Source: Flavimaribacter sediminis (lineage in GTDB: Bacteria > Pseudomonadota > Alphaproteobacteria > Rhizobiales > Rhizobiaceae). Taken from it: 64,000 nucleotides of DNA. The position numbers and the translations under genes were made by a program. The notes under the pieces are model-generated. The model did no database searches, was not told the origin of the DNA, and was given only the letters and a program-made list of their open reading frames with translations. Positions within the stretch are counted from its first letter, which is position 1. Every line of letters starts with the position of its first letter. Location: NCBI RefSeq assembly GCF_019492055.1, contig NZ_JAICBX010000001.1, positions 682,001 through 746,000 of the forward strand, read 5' to 3'. Positions 44,364 through 54,616 of this stretch are shown in pieces.

Positions 44364-44378
44364 GTTCTTTTTATGTTC
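44364..44378. promoter_or_regulatory. LexA-type SOS box (GTTC-N7-GTTC)
   Basis: GTTC at 44364-44367 and 44375-44378 separated by TTTTTAT gives the exact alphaproteobacterial LexA direct-repeat box (GAAC-N7-GAAC on the minus strand). It lies 26 nt before the start of the STGPRTPEGK gene, where a promoter would be. Confidence 0.68.
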
Positions 44379-44492
44379 CGGTGTGACGAATGAACATTCG
44401 GGTCGGATCTGCGAGGATGTAGTCACAGCAGGTCAACGAAGACCGTCCGGCTTCAGAGATCGTTTCCGGCGTTCCAGCACCACAGCGTCCCG

Positions 44493-46337
44493 TTACTCTT
44501 TCACTTCCCTGCGGAACAACAAATTCGATACACCTTGGCGAGGCTCTGCCAGGAAACGCTTGGTCTGCTCGGGTTCGATAGGGCGGCTGATGAAGTAGCC
44601 CTGGATGACGTTTCCCCCCACGCTGGCGATCGCACAAGCTTGCGCTTCCGTTTCGACACCCTCGACCACCGCTTCCAATCCCAGAATTTCCGCAAGCTTG
44701 ATCATGGCGTGAATGACCTCTGTGGCTTCGGGTCTTTCGCCAACGTCCTCCAGGAACGACCGGTCGAGTTTCAGTTTCGTGATCGGCAACCGCTTCAGAT
44801 AGTTGAAGTTCGAATAGCCCACCCCGAAATCGTCAAGCGCGATGCGATGTCCGAGGCCTGCCAGCCGGTTCAGATTGTCCCGGGCCAGAGAGAATTCGTG
44901 CAGCAGGGCTGTTTCGGTAATCTCGAATTCCACTCTCTCTGGTGGAATTTCCGACTGGGCGACAACGTCACCGATCCGGTCGATCGTGGCGGTCGACAGG
45001 ATGTCCTGGGTCGAGAGATTGAAAGACACCGTCAGGTCTTCAGGCCACCAACGCGCGCCCGCAAGCGCCTTGCGGAGCAGCACCGGCGTGAGCTTTCCCA
45101 GCATGCCCGACGTTTCAGCGACGCGGAAGAACAGGTCCGGAGTCACGGCGCCGACGGAAGGACTGTTCCAGCGTGCGAGCGCCTCAAAGCCCAGTGTTCT
45201 GCCGGTGGTCAGATTGTGTTGCGGCTGGAATACGATCGAGAACTCTTCATCAAGGTTGCATGTGCGCAACGCCTGATCAATGTTGAATAGATTCTCCATT
45301 TCGTGGGCGATCTGCTCGGTGAAGACGACCACCTCGCCTCTCAGGTTCTTCTTGGCATAGGCCAGAGCGAATTCAGCGCGCTCGATCACGCCGGCCGCGG
45401 TCATCGATGGGTCTGCGCACAGAAGAAATCCGCCGGAAAGAGACAAGCTTACCGAGTACGCTCCGAGTTCATACCGACCCGCAAGCGACCTCTTAAGCTG
45501 CGCCGCAAATCTGTCGGGTTCCCCGATAATCGCCTTATCGAAACTGATGATGGCGAACTCATCGCCACCCATTCGGGAGCAGAACGTGTCTTTTCCGGCT
45601 GCTGTTTCGAGTTTTGAGGCGACCTGCTCAATCAGGCTTGCACCCGTCATATGGCCGAAATTGTCGTTGATGTTCTTGAAACCGTCGAGATTCAGGATCA
45701 CGAGAGCGAATGGATCTCTGTGTGCCGACAGCCGATCGAGACTCTCGTCGAGTTCGCGAAGCAAACGCAGCCGATTGGGAAGCCCCGTCAGTCCGTCGGT
45801 GTTGGCCTGCCGGCGGGCGACCCGTTCCAGTTCTTCCGCCTTCTGCTGCTGGTCCTGCGCGGTCCTGCGGGAAGCAATCACCTGAAGCATTGCTCTCCTG
45901 AAAATCCACCACAGGCCGATGGAAGCAAAAGCCACGCCGAAAGCCATGAAGGCCAATACGAAAGTCTGATCCTGATGCTTTTGAAAAATCTGAAACGCCA
46001 TTGCGCCCAGTGCGATGGCGATGCTCAGCAGGATCTGCCGCAGACTGATGCCGACTGCCGCAAAGATCATGGTCATGACGATGAAGTAGACGAGCTTGTA
46101 CGGGTCGAAGGCCAGTTCTACGGTTATCCAGACATTCACCACGATCAAGAGGTTCGTGACGAATCCCCAGGTTTCCAGTGCGCTGAAATCCCGTATTTTG
46201 CGGCAGTGCCAGTAGCCGAACCCGGCCAGGACCGAAGCAGTGGCGGATGCGAGCCCGAGGAAAGCAAGCGCCACGCCTCCGCGATAGGCAAGATGCGCCA
46301 GAGTCATAATTGCATAGTAGATCGCCGACGCCGCCAT
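44493..46337 (-). CDS. Membrane-anchored GGDEF-EAL protein (cyclic-di-GMP metabolism)
   Basis: A 614-residue protein. About five to six membrane helices (residues 1-150), a short coiled coil (RTAQDQQQKAEELERVARRQ), then a GGDEF domain (ANTDGLTGLPNR, intact MGGDEFAI near residue 260) and an EAL domain (GFEALARW, ITETALLHEF, ALDDFGVGYSNFNYLKRLP, KLDRSFLED, EGVETEAQ, GGNVIQGYFISRP). Both catalytic motifs look intact, so it could make and degrade cyclic-di-GMP, which commonly controls EPS production. ATG 46337 is the only standard start, but the frame stays open to 46430 with protein-like sequence, so the N-terminus may be longer or frameshifted. Confidence 0.92.
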   Translation of the reverse strand: MAASAIYYAIMTLAHLAYRGGVALAFLGLASATASVLAGFGYWHCRKIRDFSALETWGFVTNLLIVVNVWITVELAFDPYKLVYFIVMTMIFAAVGISLRQILLSIAIALGAMAFQIFQKHQDQTFVLAFMAFGVAFASIGLWWIFRRAMLQVIASRRTAQDQQQKAEELERVARRQANTDGLTGLPNRLRLLRELDESLDRLSAHRDPFALVILNLDGFKNINDNFGHMTGASLIEQVASKLETAAGKDTFCSRMGGDEFAIISFDKAIIGEPDRFAAQLKRSLAGRYELGAYSVSLSLSGGFLLCADPSMTAAGVIERAEFALAYAKKNLRGEVVVFTEQIAHEMENLFNIDQALRTCNLDEEFSIVFQPQHNLTTGRTLGFEALARWNSPSVGAVTPDLFFRVAETSGMLGKLTPVLLRKALAGARWWPEDLTVSFNLSTQDILSTATIDRIGDVVAQSEIPPERVEFEITETALLHEFSLARDNLNRLAGLGHRIALDDFGVGYSNFNYLKRLPITKLKLDRSFLEDVGERPEATEVIHAMIKLAEILGLEAVVEGVETEAQACAIASVGGNVIQGYFISRPIEPEQTKRFLAEPRQGVSNLLFRREVKE

Positions 46338-47099
46338 ATAACTGCGAACAATCGGCAGGTAGACCTCGGCGATTTCGATCGGCTTGACGTTTTGTATGAT
46401 TTGACCCCAGTTGAAACAATACCAAACGCATTAAGTTATATTTGGTTCCAATTATTCTGCAATCAACACCAGTATTTCCTATTGGCTGGCTATCGATAGC
46501 GAATGGACTTGCCGTTAATCCAAGTGAGTAGAAGAATTTACTGCTATTTCTCTCAAGTCGTAGTTTGACCGCCAACAAAGCCCAGCATTGTATTCCGTGT
46601 GGATGGAGGTGTATCGCCTGTCGTCAAAAGGCGCGTGCGCGATGCGCCGCAGAGGCGCCGCTTGTGTCCGGCAGCTGAAGTTCGCACTATCAAGCAGCCA
46701 AGTCTGTTGGAGCTTCAGATCCGCCGCACTGTCTGAATTGCGCTCAAGCGCGCCATGAGGGCAGGGGCGGCGTTTTGCAGGACGACATTTTCAAGCATAA
46801 GCCGCCGGGCGTTACAGGAAATTCCGCTAAAGTCACTATAGAAGAAATTTGATTGAATTGTGTAACGAAATTGCAAGGTCGTTCTGATTATTTGACCTGT
46901 CCGTTGCTTCTGGAATTCTTCAACGCGATACGGTATTATTCGCAACTACTGAGAGTGGCGACTATCAGTTCCGCATATGACGTCAAATGAACAAGAGACG
47001 GGCGCCTCGTCCTCTTCCACAAGTCATTGCTGAGCCGTGCACAGTCGCCGCCAGCAAACAGGATCATCGACAACAACAAGCGTCATGAAGGAAAAACCC
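46338..47099. other. Intergenic region with a possible 5' extension of the GGDEF-EAL gene
   Basis: About 760 bp without a firm gene. From 46430 to 46338 the GGDEF-EAL frame continues upstream (NWGQIIQNVKPIEIAEVYL, then PIVRSY) without ATG/GTG/TTG. An ATG at 46431 in a neighbouring frame would join it if one base were lost from the CCCC run at 46405-46408. A 76-codon minus frame at 46715-46945 has no support. The rest probably contains the promoters of the two divergent genes. Confidence 0.4.
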
Positions 47100-48200
47100 A
47101 TGCGAAAAACGACAGATCTGAAACGTAGGGCCGCAACGATGCTCACGGCGGTCGCGACCGCGGCGATGGTCGCCATACAGCCCGCCGCCGCCTGCACCAG
47201 CTTCCTGCTGCCGACCTCGGACGGTGAGAGCGTCTACGGACGGACGATGGAATTCGGTTTCGAGCTGGAATCCGAAATGATGGTCGTGCCGCGCGGATAT
47301 TCCTTCACCAGCGTCGTGCCGGACGGCAAGGGCGTCGACTGGACCGGCAAATACGGCGTGGTCGGGCTGAACGCCTTCGATCTGCCGAACGTCGTCGACG
47401 GCGTGAACGAAGAGGGCCTGGCGGGAGGCATCCTGTATTTTCCGGGATACGCCGGTTACGCCGAGGCGAAGGATGTGGACGCCAAGAGCGGCCTTGCGCC
47501 GTGGGAAGTGCTGACCTGGGCCTTGACGCAATTCACCACAGTCGCAGAAGTGAAAGCGGCGATCGCCGATGTTTCCGTGGTCGGCGTCGTCGAATCATCG
47601 CTCGGCATCGTGCCGCCGTTCCACTTTGTTTTTCATGACGAAAGCGGGGCGTCGCTGGTGGTCGAGCCGGTGGATGGCGCGTTGAAAATCTACGACAACC
47701 CCGTCGGCGTCATGACCAATTCGCCCGGATTCGACTGGCATCTGACCAATCTCGGCAATTTTGTGAATATTTCGCCGGTCAATGTCGAGTCGATGGAAAT
47801 CTTTGGCGACAAGATCGGCAGCTTCGGCCAGGGATCCGGGCTTCTGGGTATTCCCGGCGACCCGACGCCGCCTTCGCGGTTCATCCGCGCCCTTGGCTAT
47901 ACGGCGTCCGCCGAACGCGTGCCCTCCGGCATCGAAAGCGTGCGGCTCGCCGAACACATTATCAACAATTTCGATATCCCGATCGGCTTCGTAAAGCCTG
48001 ACGACCCGAAGGAATCGCCGGACTATACGCAATGGTCGGCCATCGCGGATCTCAAAAACCGTCGCTACTACGTGAAGAGCTACAAGGACCAGGTTCTGCG
48101 CAGCGTCGATCTGATGAGCTTCGATCTCGACGCCAAGGACCTGGCAAAGGCGCCGCTGACGCCGATGATGGAACCGCCGGCGCTGGCGTTTCCGAAGTAG
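47100..48200 (+). CDS. Exported choloylglycine hydrolase/penicillin V acylase-family amidase
   Basis: An Ntn-hydrolase of about 366 residues. A signal peptide ends at IQPAAA and the next residue is Cys (CTSFLL), the nucleophile freed by processing. Other family residues are visible: GRTMEFGFELE (Arg and Asp/Glu of the site), an NAFDLPNVVDGVNEEGLAGG loop, VMTNSPGFDWHLTNL (catalytic Asn) and PPSRFIRAL (Arg). It hydrolyses an amide bond such as penicillin V, conjugated bile salts or N-acyl-homoserine lactones; the substrate cannot be read from sequence. AAGGA precedes ATG 47100. Monocistronic with a clear terminator. Confidence 0.88.
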   Translation: MRKTTDLKRRAATMLTAVATAAMVAIQPAAACTSFLLPTSDGESVYGRTMEFGFELESEMMVVPRGYSFTSVVPDGKGVDWTGKYGVVGLNAFDLPNVVDGVNEEGLAGGILYFPGYAGYAEAKDVDAKSGLAPWEVLTWALTQFTTVAEVKAAIADVSVVGVVESSLGIVPPFHFVFHDESGASLVVEPVDGALKIYDNPVGVMTNSPGFDWHLTNLGNFVNISPVNVESMEIFGDKIGSFGQGSGLLGIPGDPTPPSRFIRALGYTASAERVPSGIESVRLAEHIINNFDIPIGFVKPDDPKESPDYTQWSAIADLKNRRYYVKSYKDQVLRSVDLMSFDLDAKDLAKAPLTPMMEPPALAFPK

Positions 48201-48209
48201 CGAGAAGAC

Positions 48210-48240
48210 CTGGAGGGGACGACAATCACCTCCAGTTTTT
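48210..48240 (+). terminator. Intrinsic terminator of the choloylglycine-hydrolase-family gene
   Basis: CTGGAGG (48210-48216) and CCTCCAG (48229-48235) form a perfect 7-bp stem with a 12-nt loop, directly followed by TTTTT. It starts 9 nt after the stop codon. Confidence 0.85.
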
Positions 48241-48434
48241 AACGCCGCCTTCCGCATTTGACGCCGGACGGAGCGCGCCGATCTTGCGGGCGCGCCGTCA
48301 AGGCTGACTCTTTTGTTGCGTCTCCACCGCAACAAAAGACCCGTTTTCTGGCCCCAAAATCCAATCCGTTTCGCCGGCGGCAGCAATGCCGCCGCAGTCA
48401 TTTCACAGGCGTCAATCATACAGGGATTGACTCC

Positions 48435-48477
48435 TTACTAAACGCTCGTTAAGTAATCTACTGAACGCTCGTTAAGT
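48435..48477. promoter_or_regulatory. Two palindromic TetR-type operators (AACGCTCGTTAAGT)
   Basis: AACGCTCGTTAAGT occurs at 48441-48454 and 48464-48477, 23 nt apart. Each is the core of a nearly perfect palindrome: TTACTAAACG-CT-CGTTAAGTAA at 48435-48456 and a similar copy ending at 48479. They lie 30-70 nt before the TetR gene, so they are very likely its operators, overlapping the promoter. Confidence 0.8.
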
Positions 48478-48507
48478 GAGGAAGGCGAGTGGAGGAGGAG
48501 GTTCGGT

Positions 48508-49176
48508 TTGGCGAGTCCGAAAACGGCGACAAGTCGTGATAACGCTTCAGCAAGAGTGGAAAGACAGGTTTCCAGGGGGCGCGATCCCCGGGCGCAGGGC
48601 GCTGCCCGCCGCCAGGAGATTCTCGACGCAGCCTGCGAGCTGATCTATGCGCGCGGTTACGCGTCTGCGTCGATGCGGGATCTGGCAGGCGTCGTGGGCG
48701 TGACCCAGGCGGCGCTTTACTATCATTTCGCCAACAAGGAAGACATCCTCTTCGCGCTCATCGAGGGCTTTACCAAGAAGCTCTCAGCGCTGTTGCAAGA
48801 CGCCTTGCAGGCGGGCGACGGCGGGGTGGCCGGACTGGAAGACGCCATCAGGGCGCATATCATGCTCGCGCGCTCGCACTACCGTGAATTCAAGCTCGTC
48901 ACCGAAGACAAGAAGCTGCTTGGCGAAGTTTATTCGGAAGCAATGCGAAAGGGCGAACGCGAAATATTCTTGATGTATCGCGACGCGATTGCGGAGCTGA
49001 AGGAACGCGGCCTCATCGCGCCGGTCAATATCTCGGTGTCCGTCTTCAACATCCTGGCGATGATCAATTTCGTTCCCCAGTGGTATCGCGCCGATGGCGA
49101 GCTGTCGCTGGAGGACGTGGCTGACGAGACCGTCGCGCTTGCGATGAAAGGATTGCTGGCGAAGCCGGCCGACTGA
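48508..49176 (+). CDS. TetR/AcrR-family transcriptional regulator
   Basis: A 222-residue regulator. After a basic N-terminal leader the TetR HTH reads RRQEILDAACELIYARGYAS, then SMRDLAGVVGVTQAALYYHF, followed by ANKEDILFALIEGF. The C-terminal half is a helical ligand-binding domain. TTG 48508 is preceded by GGAGGAGGAG with a 7-nt spacer. Two palindromic operators lie just upstream. It is 40 nt before the transporter-CoA operon, so the ligand is probably the imported acid or its CoA ester, as in FadR/PsrA-type TetR proteins. Confidence 0.92.
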   Translation: MASPKTATSRDNASARVERQVSRGRDPRAQGAARRQEILDAACELIYARGYASASMRDLAGVVGVTQAALYYHFANKEDILFALIEGFTKKLSALLQDALQAGDGGVAGLEDAIRAHIMLARSHYREFKLVTEDKKLLGEVYSEAMRKGEREIFLMYRDAIAELKERGLIAPVNISVSVFNILAMINFVPQWYRADGELSLEDVADETVALAMKGLLAKPAD

Positions 49177-49216
49177 TGCATTCCCGAACTGAATAATCTC
49201 AACGGAGGAAAGAGAG

Positions 49217-50362
49217 ATGAGAGGAATACGCGCAACCGCAGTGGCGGCAGGCCTTGTCGCCGCCTGCAGTTTCATCACCACGTCGCATGCCGACGACACG
49301 ATCCAGATCGGCGCTCCGCTGATCCTCAGCGGACCCGGCGCATTCGCCGGCGAAGCGAGCAAGCGGACCCTCGACATGCTGGCGGAGGAACTGAACAAGG
49401 GGGGAGGGATTTCCGGCGCCCCTGTCGAGTTCGTCTATTATGACACCGAAGGCAAGCCCGACGTGGCGGTGCGCGTCGTCAATCGCCTGGTCAAGAGCGA
49501 CCAGGTCGACGCCGTGCTCGGGCCCATCGCGAGCTGGGAGGCGGTCGCAGTCAAGCAGGTGCTTGAACGGGCCGGCGTGCCGACCCTCATGCTCTCCGCA
49601 ACGCGCTCGACCGTCGATCCCGTGTCGGATTGCGTCTTCAAGCTGCCGGCCGATGACGCGATCGTTGTTGCGCGGGTGTACAAGTATCTGAAGGAAAACG
49701 GCATTTCGAAGGTCGCCCTGATCACCACGCAGGACGGATTTGGCGACGGCGGCCAGCGCGAGCTGGAAAATCAGGCTGAAGCAGCCGGCATCGAGATTGT
49801 CTTCGACGAGAAGTTTTCGATGGACGACACCGATCTCGCGCCGCTTCTGAACAAGATCAAGCGCACGGACGCGCAAGCCGTCATTAACTGGTCGTCCTCG
49901 CGAGCCCCGGTCATCGTGACCAACACATTCAGACAGGTCGGCCTCGATCTTCCGCTGATCCACAGTCACGCCGCGATTTCGCCGGCTGTGCTGGAGGGCG
50001 CAGGCGACAACAGCGAAGGCATGCTGGCGGCCGGCGCCAAGTTCGAAGCCGTCAACGATCTGCCGGATTCCGACCCCCAGAAGCCTGTCATCAAGGCCTA
50101 TCGCGACGCCTATGAGGCCTCCTTCGGGGAAGCGCCGAACCAGTTCGGCGCCGGCGCCTACGACGCCTTCAACATTCTGGTTGACGCGCTCAAGCGCGCC
50201 GGCACGGAGTCGGAAGCCCTGTGCGACGCGATCGAGCAGACCAAAGGCCATGTAGGTCTTGGCGGCGTCTATTCCTATTCCGACAGCGATCACGCCGGAC
50301 TGGGAACGGATTCCGTCGTCATCTATCAGGCCGGATCCGGCCAGTGGAAGATGCTGCAGTAA
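49217..50362 (+). CDS. Branched-chain amino-acid-type ABC substrate-binding protein
   Basis: A 381-residue periplasmic binding protein, Peripla_BP_6 class. Signal peptide (cleavage near SHA), then IQIGAPLILSGPGAFAGEA, FVYYDTEGKPDVAVRV, LGPIASWEAVAVKQV and VFDEKFSMDDTDLAPLLNKI. LivK-type proteins bind amino acids, aromatic acids, acyl or amide compounds. The co-operonic acyl-CoA synthetase and thiolase argue for an organic acid ligand. GGAGGAAAG precedes the ATG. Confidence 0.92.
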   Translation: MRGIRATAVAAGLVAACSFITTSHADDTIQIGAPLILSGPGAFAGEASKRTLDMLAEELNKGGGISGAPVEFVYYDTEGKPDVAVRVVNRLVKSDQVDAVLGPIASWEAVAVKQVLERAGVPTLMLSATRSTVDPVSDCVFKLPADDAIVVARVYKYLKENGISKVALITTQDGFGDGGQRELENQAEAAGIEIVFDEKFSMDDTDLAPLLNKIKRTDAQAVINWSSSRAPVIVTNTFRQVGLDLPLIHSHAAISPAVLEGAGDNSEGMLAAGAKFEAVNDLPDSDPQKPVIKAYRDAYEASFGEAPNQFGAGAYDAFNILVDALKRAGTESEALCDAIEQTKGHVGLGGVYSYSDSDHAGLGTDSVVIYQAGSGQWKMLQ

Positions 50363-50386
50363 CGAGCCCCTGGCGGTGATGAGATC

Positions 50387-51289
50387 ATGATAACGGACCT
50401 TGCGCAGATCCTGATCACGACCCTGACGGTGGGGAGCATGTACGCCCTCGTCGCCGTCGGCGTGTCGCTGATCTACAGCGCCACGGGCGTGATCAACTTT
50501 GCGCAGGGCGAGTTTGTCATGATCAGCGGCATGACCGTCGCCGGGCTATATGGTCAGCTTGGCTGGCCCCTGGCGCCGGCGATCGGCGTGGCGCTTGTCG
50601 CCGTGCTGCTGTACGGCGCGCTGCTGATGGTGCTGACGACCGGGCTTGCCCGGCGCACATCGCTGATTGGCGTGCTCATCATCACGATCGGCGCGTCGAT
50701 TGCGACATCGGGCACGGCGGCCCGCATCTGGGACAGCGACACCCATCGCTTTGCGCCGTTTTCGGGCGACGCGCCTTTCTGGGTTTTCGGCGCCACGGTG
50801 ACGCCGCAGGCGCTCTGGATCATCGGCGTCAGCACTGTGTGCGTTGCGGGTCTTATCTGGTTCATGCGCTCCACCATGGTCGGCAAGGCCATGCGCGCGT
50901 GCTCGCTCGACAAATCCGCCGCCACCATGGTGGGTATTCCGGTGCAGGCCACAGTAATGGTTTCCTTTCTGCTGTCAGGCCTGCTTGGCGGCGTCGGGGG
51001 GATCGTCACCACGCCGCTGACGACCGTCGACGCCTATAGCGGCATGCTGCTCGCCATCAAGGGATTTTCCGCGGCGATGCTGGGCGGGATGGGAAGCATT
51101 GTCGGCGCGCTGCTCGGCGCCTTGCTCATCGCCTTTATCGAGACGGTGACGGTGACTTTCGGATCGAGCGCCCTGAAAGAACTTCCGACGTTCACGGCCA
51201 TCATCCTCGTCCTGCTTTTGCTGCCGCGCGGCATCGTGGGAGGACGCCAGGAAGCCGGCCTGCAGCACGAGGATCTCACGAAGCAATAG
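50387..51289 (+). CDS. ABC transporter permease, LivH type
   Basis: A 300-residue inner-membrane permease with about eight helices. Family segments include TVGSMYALVAVGVSLIYSATGVINFAQGEFVMI at the start and AIKGFSAAMLGGMGSIVGALLGALLIAFIE near residue 220, the coupling-helix region. Starts 24 nt after the binding-protein gene. Together with LivM it forms the membrane channel. Confidence 0.93.
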   Translation: MITDLAQILITTLTVGSMYALVAVGVSLIYSATGVINFAQGEFVMISGMTVAGLYGQLGWPLAPAIGVALVAVLLYGALLMVLTTGLARRTSLIGVLIITIGASIATSGTAARIWDSDTHRFAPFSGDAPFWVFGATVTPQALWIIGVSTVCVAGLIWFMRSTMVGKAMRACSLDKSAATMVGIPVQATVMVSFLLSGLLGGVGGIVTTPLTTVDAYSGMLLAIKGFSAAMLGGMGSIVGALLGALLIAFIETVTVTFGSSALKELPTFTAIILVLLLLPRGIVGGRQEAGLQHEDLTKQ

Positions 51290-51350
51290 GAGGCGCGGCG
51301 GCGCGCCTGCGGGCAGCGCAGCCTTGTTCCTGATCCGAGATAGACAGACA

Positions 51351-52346
51351 ATGACGACAATCGCACTTCCCGCCAGAAACGAGATCCGGAACAACGCAGC
51401 CACCGTGCTTGCCTTCGCCGCCGGCATGATTGCGCTGCCGTTCGTTTTCGGCAACGGCTACTATCTCAACACGCTCGTCTTCGTCGCCATTCTCGCCCTG
51501 CCTGCGCTGGGCCTGAGCCTGTTGAGCGGTTTGAGCGGGCAACTCGCCATTTCCCACGGCGCGTTCTTTGCGCTCGGCGCCTACGGCTCGTCCATTCTGG
51601 CGGTTCGCCTCGGAATAGACCCGGCGATCTCGACAATCCTCGCGCAATTCATCGTCGCGGCGATCGCAGCCGCGATCGGGGCCGTGGTGTTGCGGCTGCG
51701 CAGCCACTATCTCGCCATTGCGACCTTGAGCTTCGCCATCATTGTCGAACTGCTGATCGAGGAATGGTCTTCGGTGACCGGCGGCATGCAGGGCATGATC
51801 GGCATTCCGCCCTACGAGATCGCCGGAATGAGCCTGACCTCGGACAAGGCGGTGTACCTGGTTTACTGGCCGATCACGATCCTGATGCTGTGGTTCGCGC
51901 TGAACCTGTCCGTCTCGCGCGTCGGCCGCGCGCTGCGGGCGATCCGCGAAGGCGAGCCGATCGTCGACTCGCTCGGCATTCGGGCGGCCAACTACAAGAT
52001 CGGCGTCTATGTCGTGTCTTCGGTTTTCGCAGGCCTGGGCGGAAGCCTGTACGCGCATTTCGTGGGTTTCGTGACGCCGGCCACCGGATCGCTGATGTTC
52101 GCGATCGACATCATCATGGTGCTGGCGCTCGGCGGGTTCGACCGCTTGTGGGGCGCGCTTGTCGGCGTCGCGTTGATTACGCTGCTCAACGAATATGCGC
52201 TTGGCTTCGCGGACTACAAACGGATCTTTCTTGGCGTGGCGCTGATCGCCGTGATGCTGGTTTTTCCGCGCGGCCTGCTGCCGGGGATCATCGATCTCGT
52301 CGGCAGCGGCTTGAGGAAGGGGGGCGCCGATGCTCGCCGCGCGTGA
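51351..52346 (+). CDS. ABC transporter permease, LivM type
   Basis: A permease of about 331 residues with eight to nine helices. LSGLSGQLAISHGAFFALGAYGSS and VGRALRAIREGEPIVDSLGI (the EAA-type loop) are diagnostic, and GFVTPATGSLMFAIDIIMVLALGG follows. ATG 51351 is preferred over the 27-nt longer frame. Its last 17 nt overlap the LivG-type ATPase gene, showing translational coupling. Confidence 0.92.
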   Translation: MTTIALPARNEIRNNAATVLAFAAGMIALPFVFGNGYYLNTLVFVAILALPALGLSLLSGLSGQLAISHGAFFALGAYGSSILAVRLGIDPAISTILAQFIVAAIAAAIGAVVLRLRSHYLAIATLSFAIIVELLIEEWSSVTGGMQGMIGIPPYEIAGMSLTSDKAVYLVYWPITILMLWFALNLSVSRVGRALRAIREGEPIVDSLGIRAANYKIGVYVVSSVFAGLGGSLYAHFVGFVTPATGSLMFAIDIIMVLALGGFDRLWGALVGVALITLLNEYALGFADYKRIFLGVALIAVMLVFPRGLLPGIIDLVGSGLRKGGADARRA

Positions 52347-53083
52347 TCTCGGCAAATCCTTCGGCGGTCTGACCGCCCTGCACAATGTCAGCTTCGACGT
52401 TGTGAAAGGCCAGATCAAGGCCGTCATCGGGCCGAACGGCGCCGGCAAGACGACGCTGTTCAACCTGATTGCAGGAACCTTGCGGCCGAGCGCCGGAACG
52501 ATCACGCTGGATGGAAAGACCATATCCGGTCTCTCTGCTTCGGCGATCGGCGCCAGCGGCATCGCCAGAACGTTTCAGCAGCCCCAGGTCTTCCGGTCGC
52601 TGTCGGTGGCCGAAAACGTGATGCTCGGCGGTCACCGGTTCAACAAGGCCGGCTTTATCGCCTGCGGCCTCGGGCTTTCCTTCACCCGGCGCGAAGAGGA
52701 AGACCTGCACGCCACGGCCTCAAAATGGCTCGATTTCGTCGGACTTGCGGAGTTTTCGTCCCGCACGGCGAGCGAGCTCTCGCTGGGCCAGCAGCGCTAT
52801 GTGGAAATCGCACGGGCGATGGCGACGGGCGCAAAGGTCATCCTGATGGACGAACCGGCCGCGGGTCTCGACGACACGGAGACGAGGCAACTCGGCGATC
52901 TGGTCAGGCAAATCCGCGCCACCGGCGTGACGGTTCTTATCATCGATCACCACATGGATTTCATCATGAGCATTGCGGACAGCATTCTGGTGCTCAACTT
53001 CGGCGAATGGCTGGCGGAAGGAACGCCCGAGGAGATCGTCGGATCGGAAACGGTGATCAACGCCTATCTGGGGAGCGTGGAGG

Positions 53084-53091
<8 letters not shown>
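52330..53091 (+). CDS. ABC transporter ATP-binding protein, LivG type
   Basis: A 253-residue ATPase. Walker A GPNGAGKTTLFNLIAG near residue 35, ASGIARTFQQPQVF, signature LSLGQQRYVEIARAM and Walker B VILMDEPAAGL, H-loop LIIDHHMDF. The LivG-type C-terminal tail is present. ATG 52330 lies inside livM and its end overlaps the next gene by 8 nt. Confidence 0.94.
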
Positions 53092-53802
<711 letters not shown>

Positions 53803-53806
<4 letters not shown>

Positions 53807-54615
53807 AAGGCAAGGTTGCGATCGTTACAGGCGCGGGCGGCGGCATCGGCGCCGATGTCAGCAGCGCTCTGGCGGAGGCTGGATACGTGATTGCGGCGAA
53901 CGACATCAATGCGGAGGCGGCGCAGCGCTGCGTCGCGCTGCTGCAGGGCAGGGGTTTCGAAGCCACGGCCTATCCCGTCGACATCGGAGATCCGGTCGCC
54001 GTGGACGCCATGGTCGCACAGATCGAGGAAGACCTCGGACCAGTGACCGCCCTCGTCAACAACGCCGGCGTTCCGGGGCCGTTCTCGCTTCTGGTCGACA
54101 TGGACAACGATGTCTGGGACCGGACGCTGAAGGTTCATCTCAGCGGCTCGTTCTATCTCATTCGCGCAACCGCGCGGCGCATGATTGTCCGGCGCAAGGG
54201 CCATATCGTCAACATCGCCTCAGTGGCCGGGATGCGGGGCGTCGTGGGAAGCGCGGAATACGGCGCGGCCAAGGCTGGCGTGATGAACCTGACGATGACC
54301 GCGGCCAAGGAACTCGCGCCCTTCGGGATCACGGCCAACGCCGTGGCGCCCAGCATGGTGGGAACGACGATCAACACCGAGCTTCACGCCAAGGGAAGCC
54401 GGTTCATTTCCTCGGCGCTCGAAGGCACGCCCGACGGCTCTCTGGTCGCGCCGGAGAGGATTGCGGCGCTGGTTGCGTTCCTGTGCAGCGACGCCGCCGA
54501 GCACATCAACGGCGTGACAATACCCATCGACGGCGGCGCCAGCATCGAGATGGCCTCCGACGGCTATATGCGCCGAAGCCTTGTCAAGCGCAGCGCCACT
54601 TGCGGCGAGGTCTAG
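53803..54615 (+). CDS. Short-chain dehydrogenase/reductase
   Basis: A 270-residue classical SDR. GTG 53803 overlaps the livF TGA by 4 nt. NAD(P) loop VTGAGGGIGADVSSAL, LVNNAGVPGPF, catalytic Ser in NIASVAGMRG and Tyr-x-x-x-Lys in SAEYGAAKAG. The C-terminus is HINGVTIPIDGGASIEM. It resembles 3-hydroxyacyl-CoA or hydroxy-acid dehydrogenases; in this operon it would oxidise a hydroxyl to a ketone before thiolysis. Exact substrate unknown. One base separates it from the next start. Confidence 0.9.
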
Positions 54616-54616
54616 A

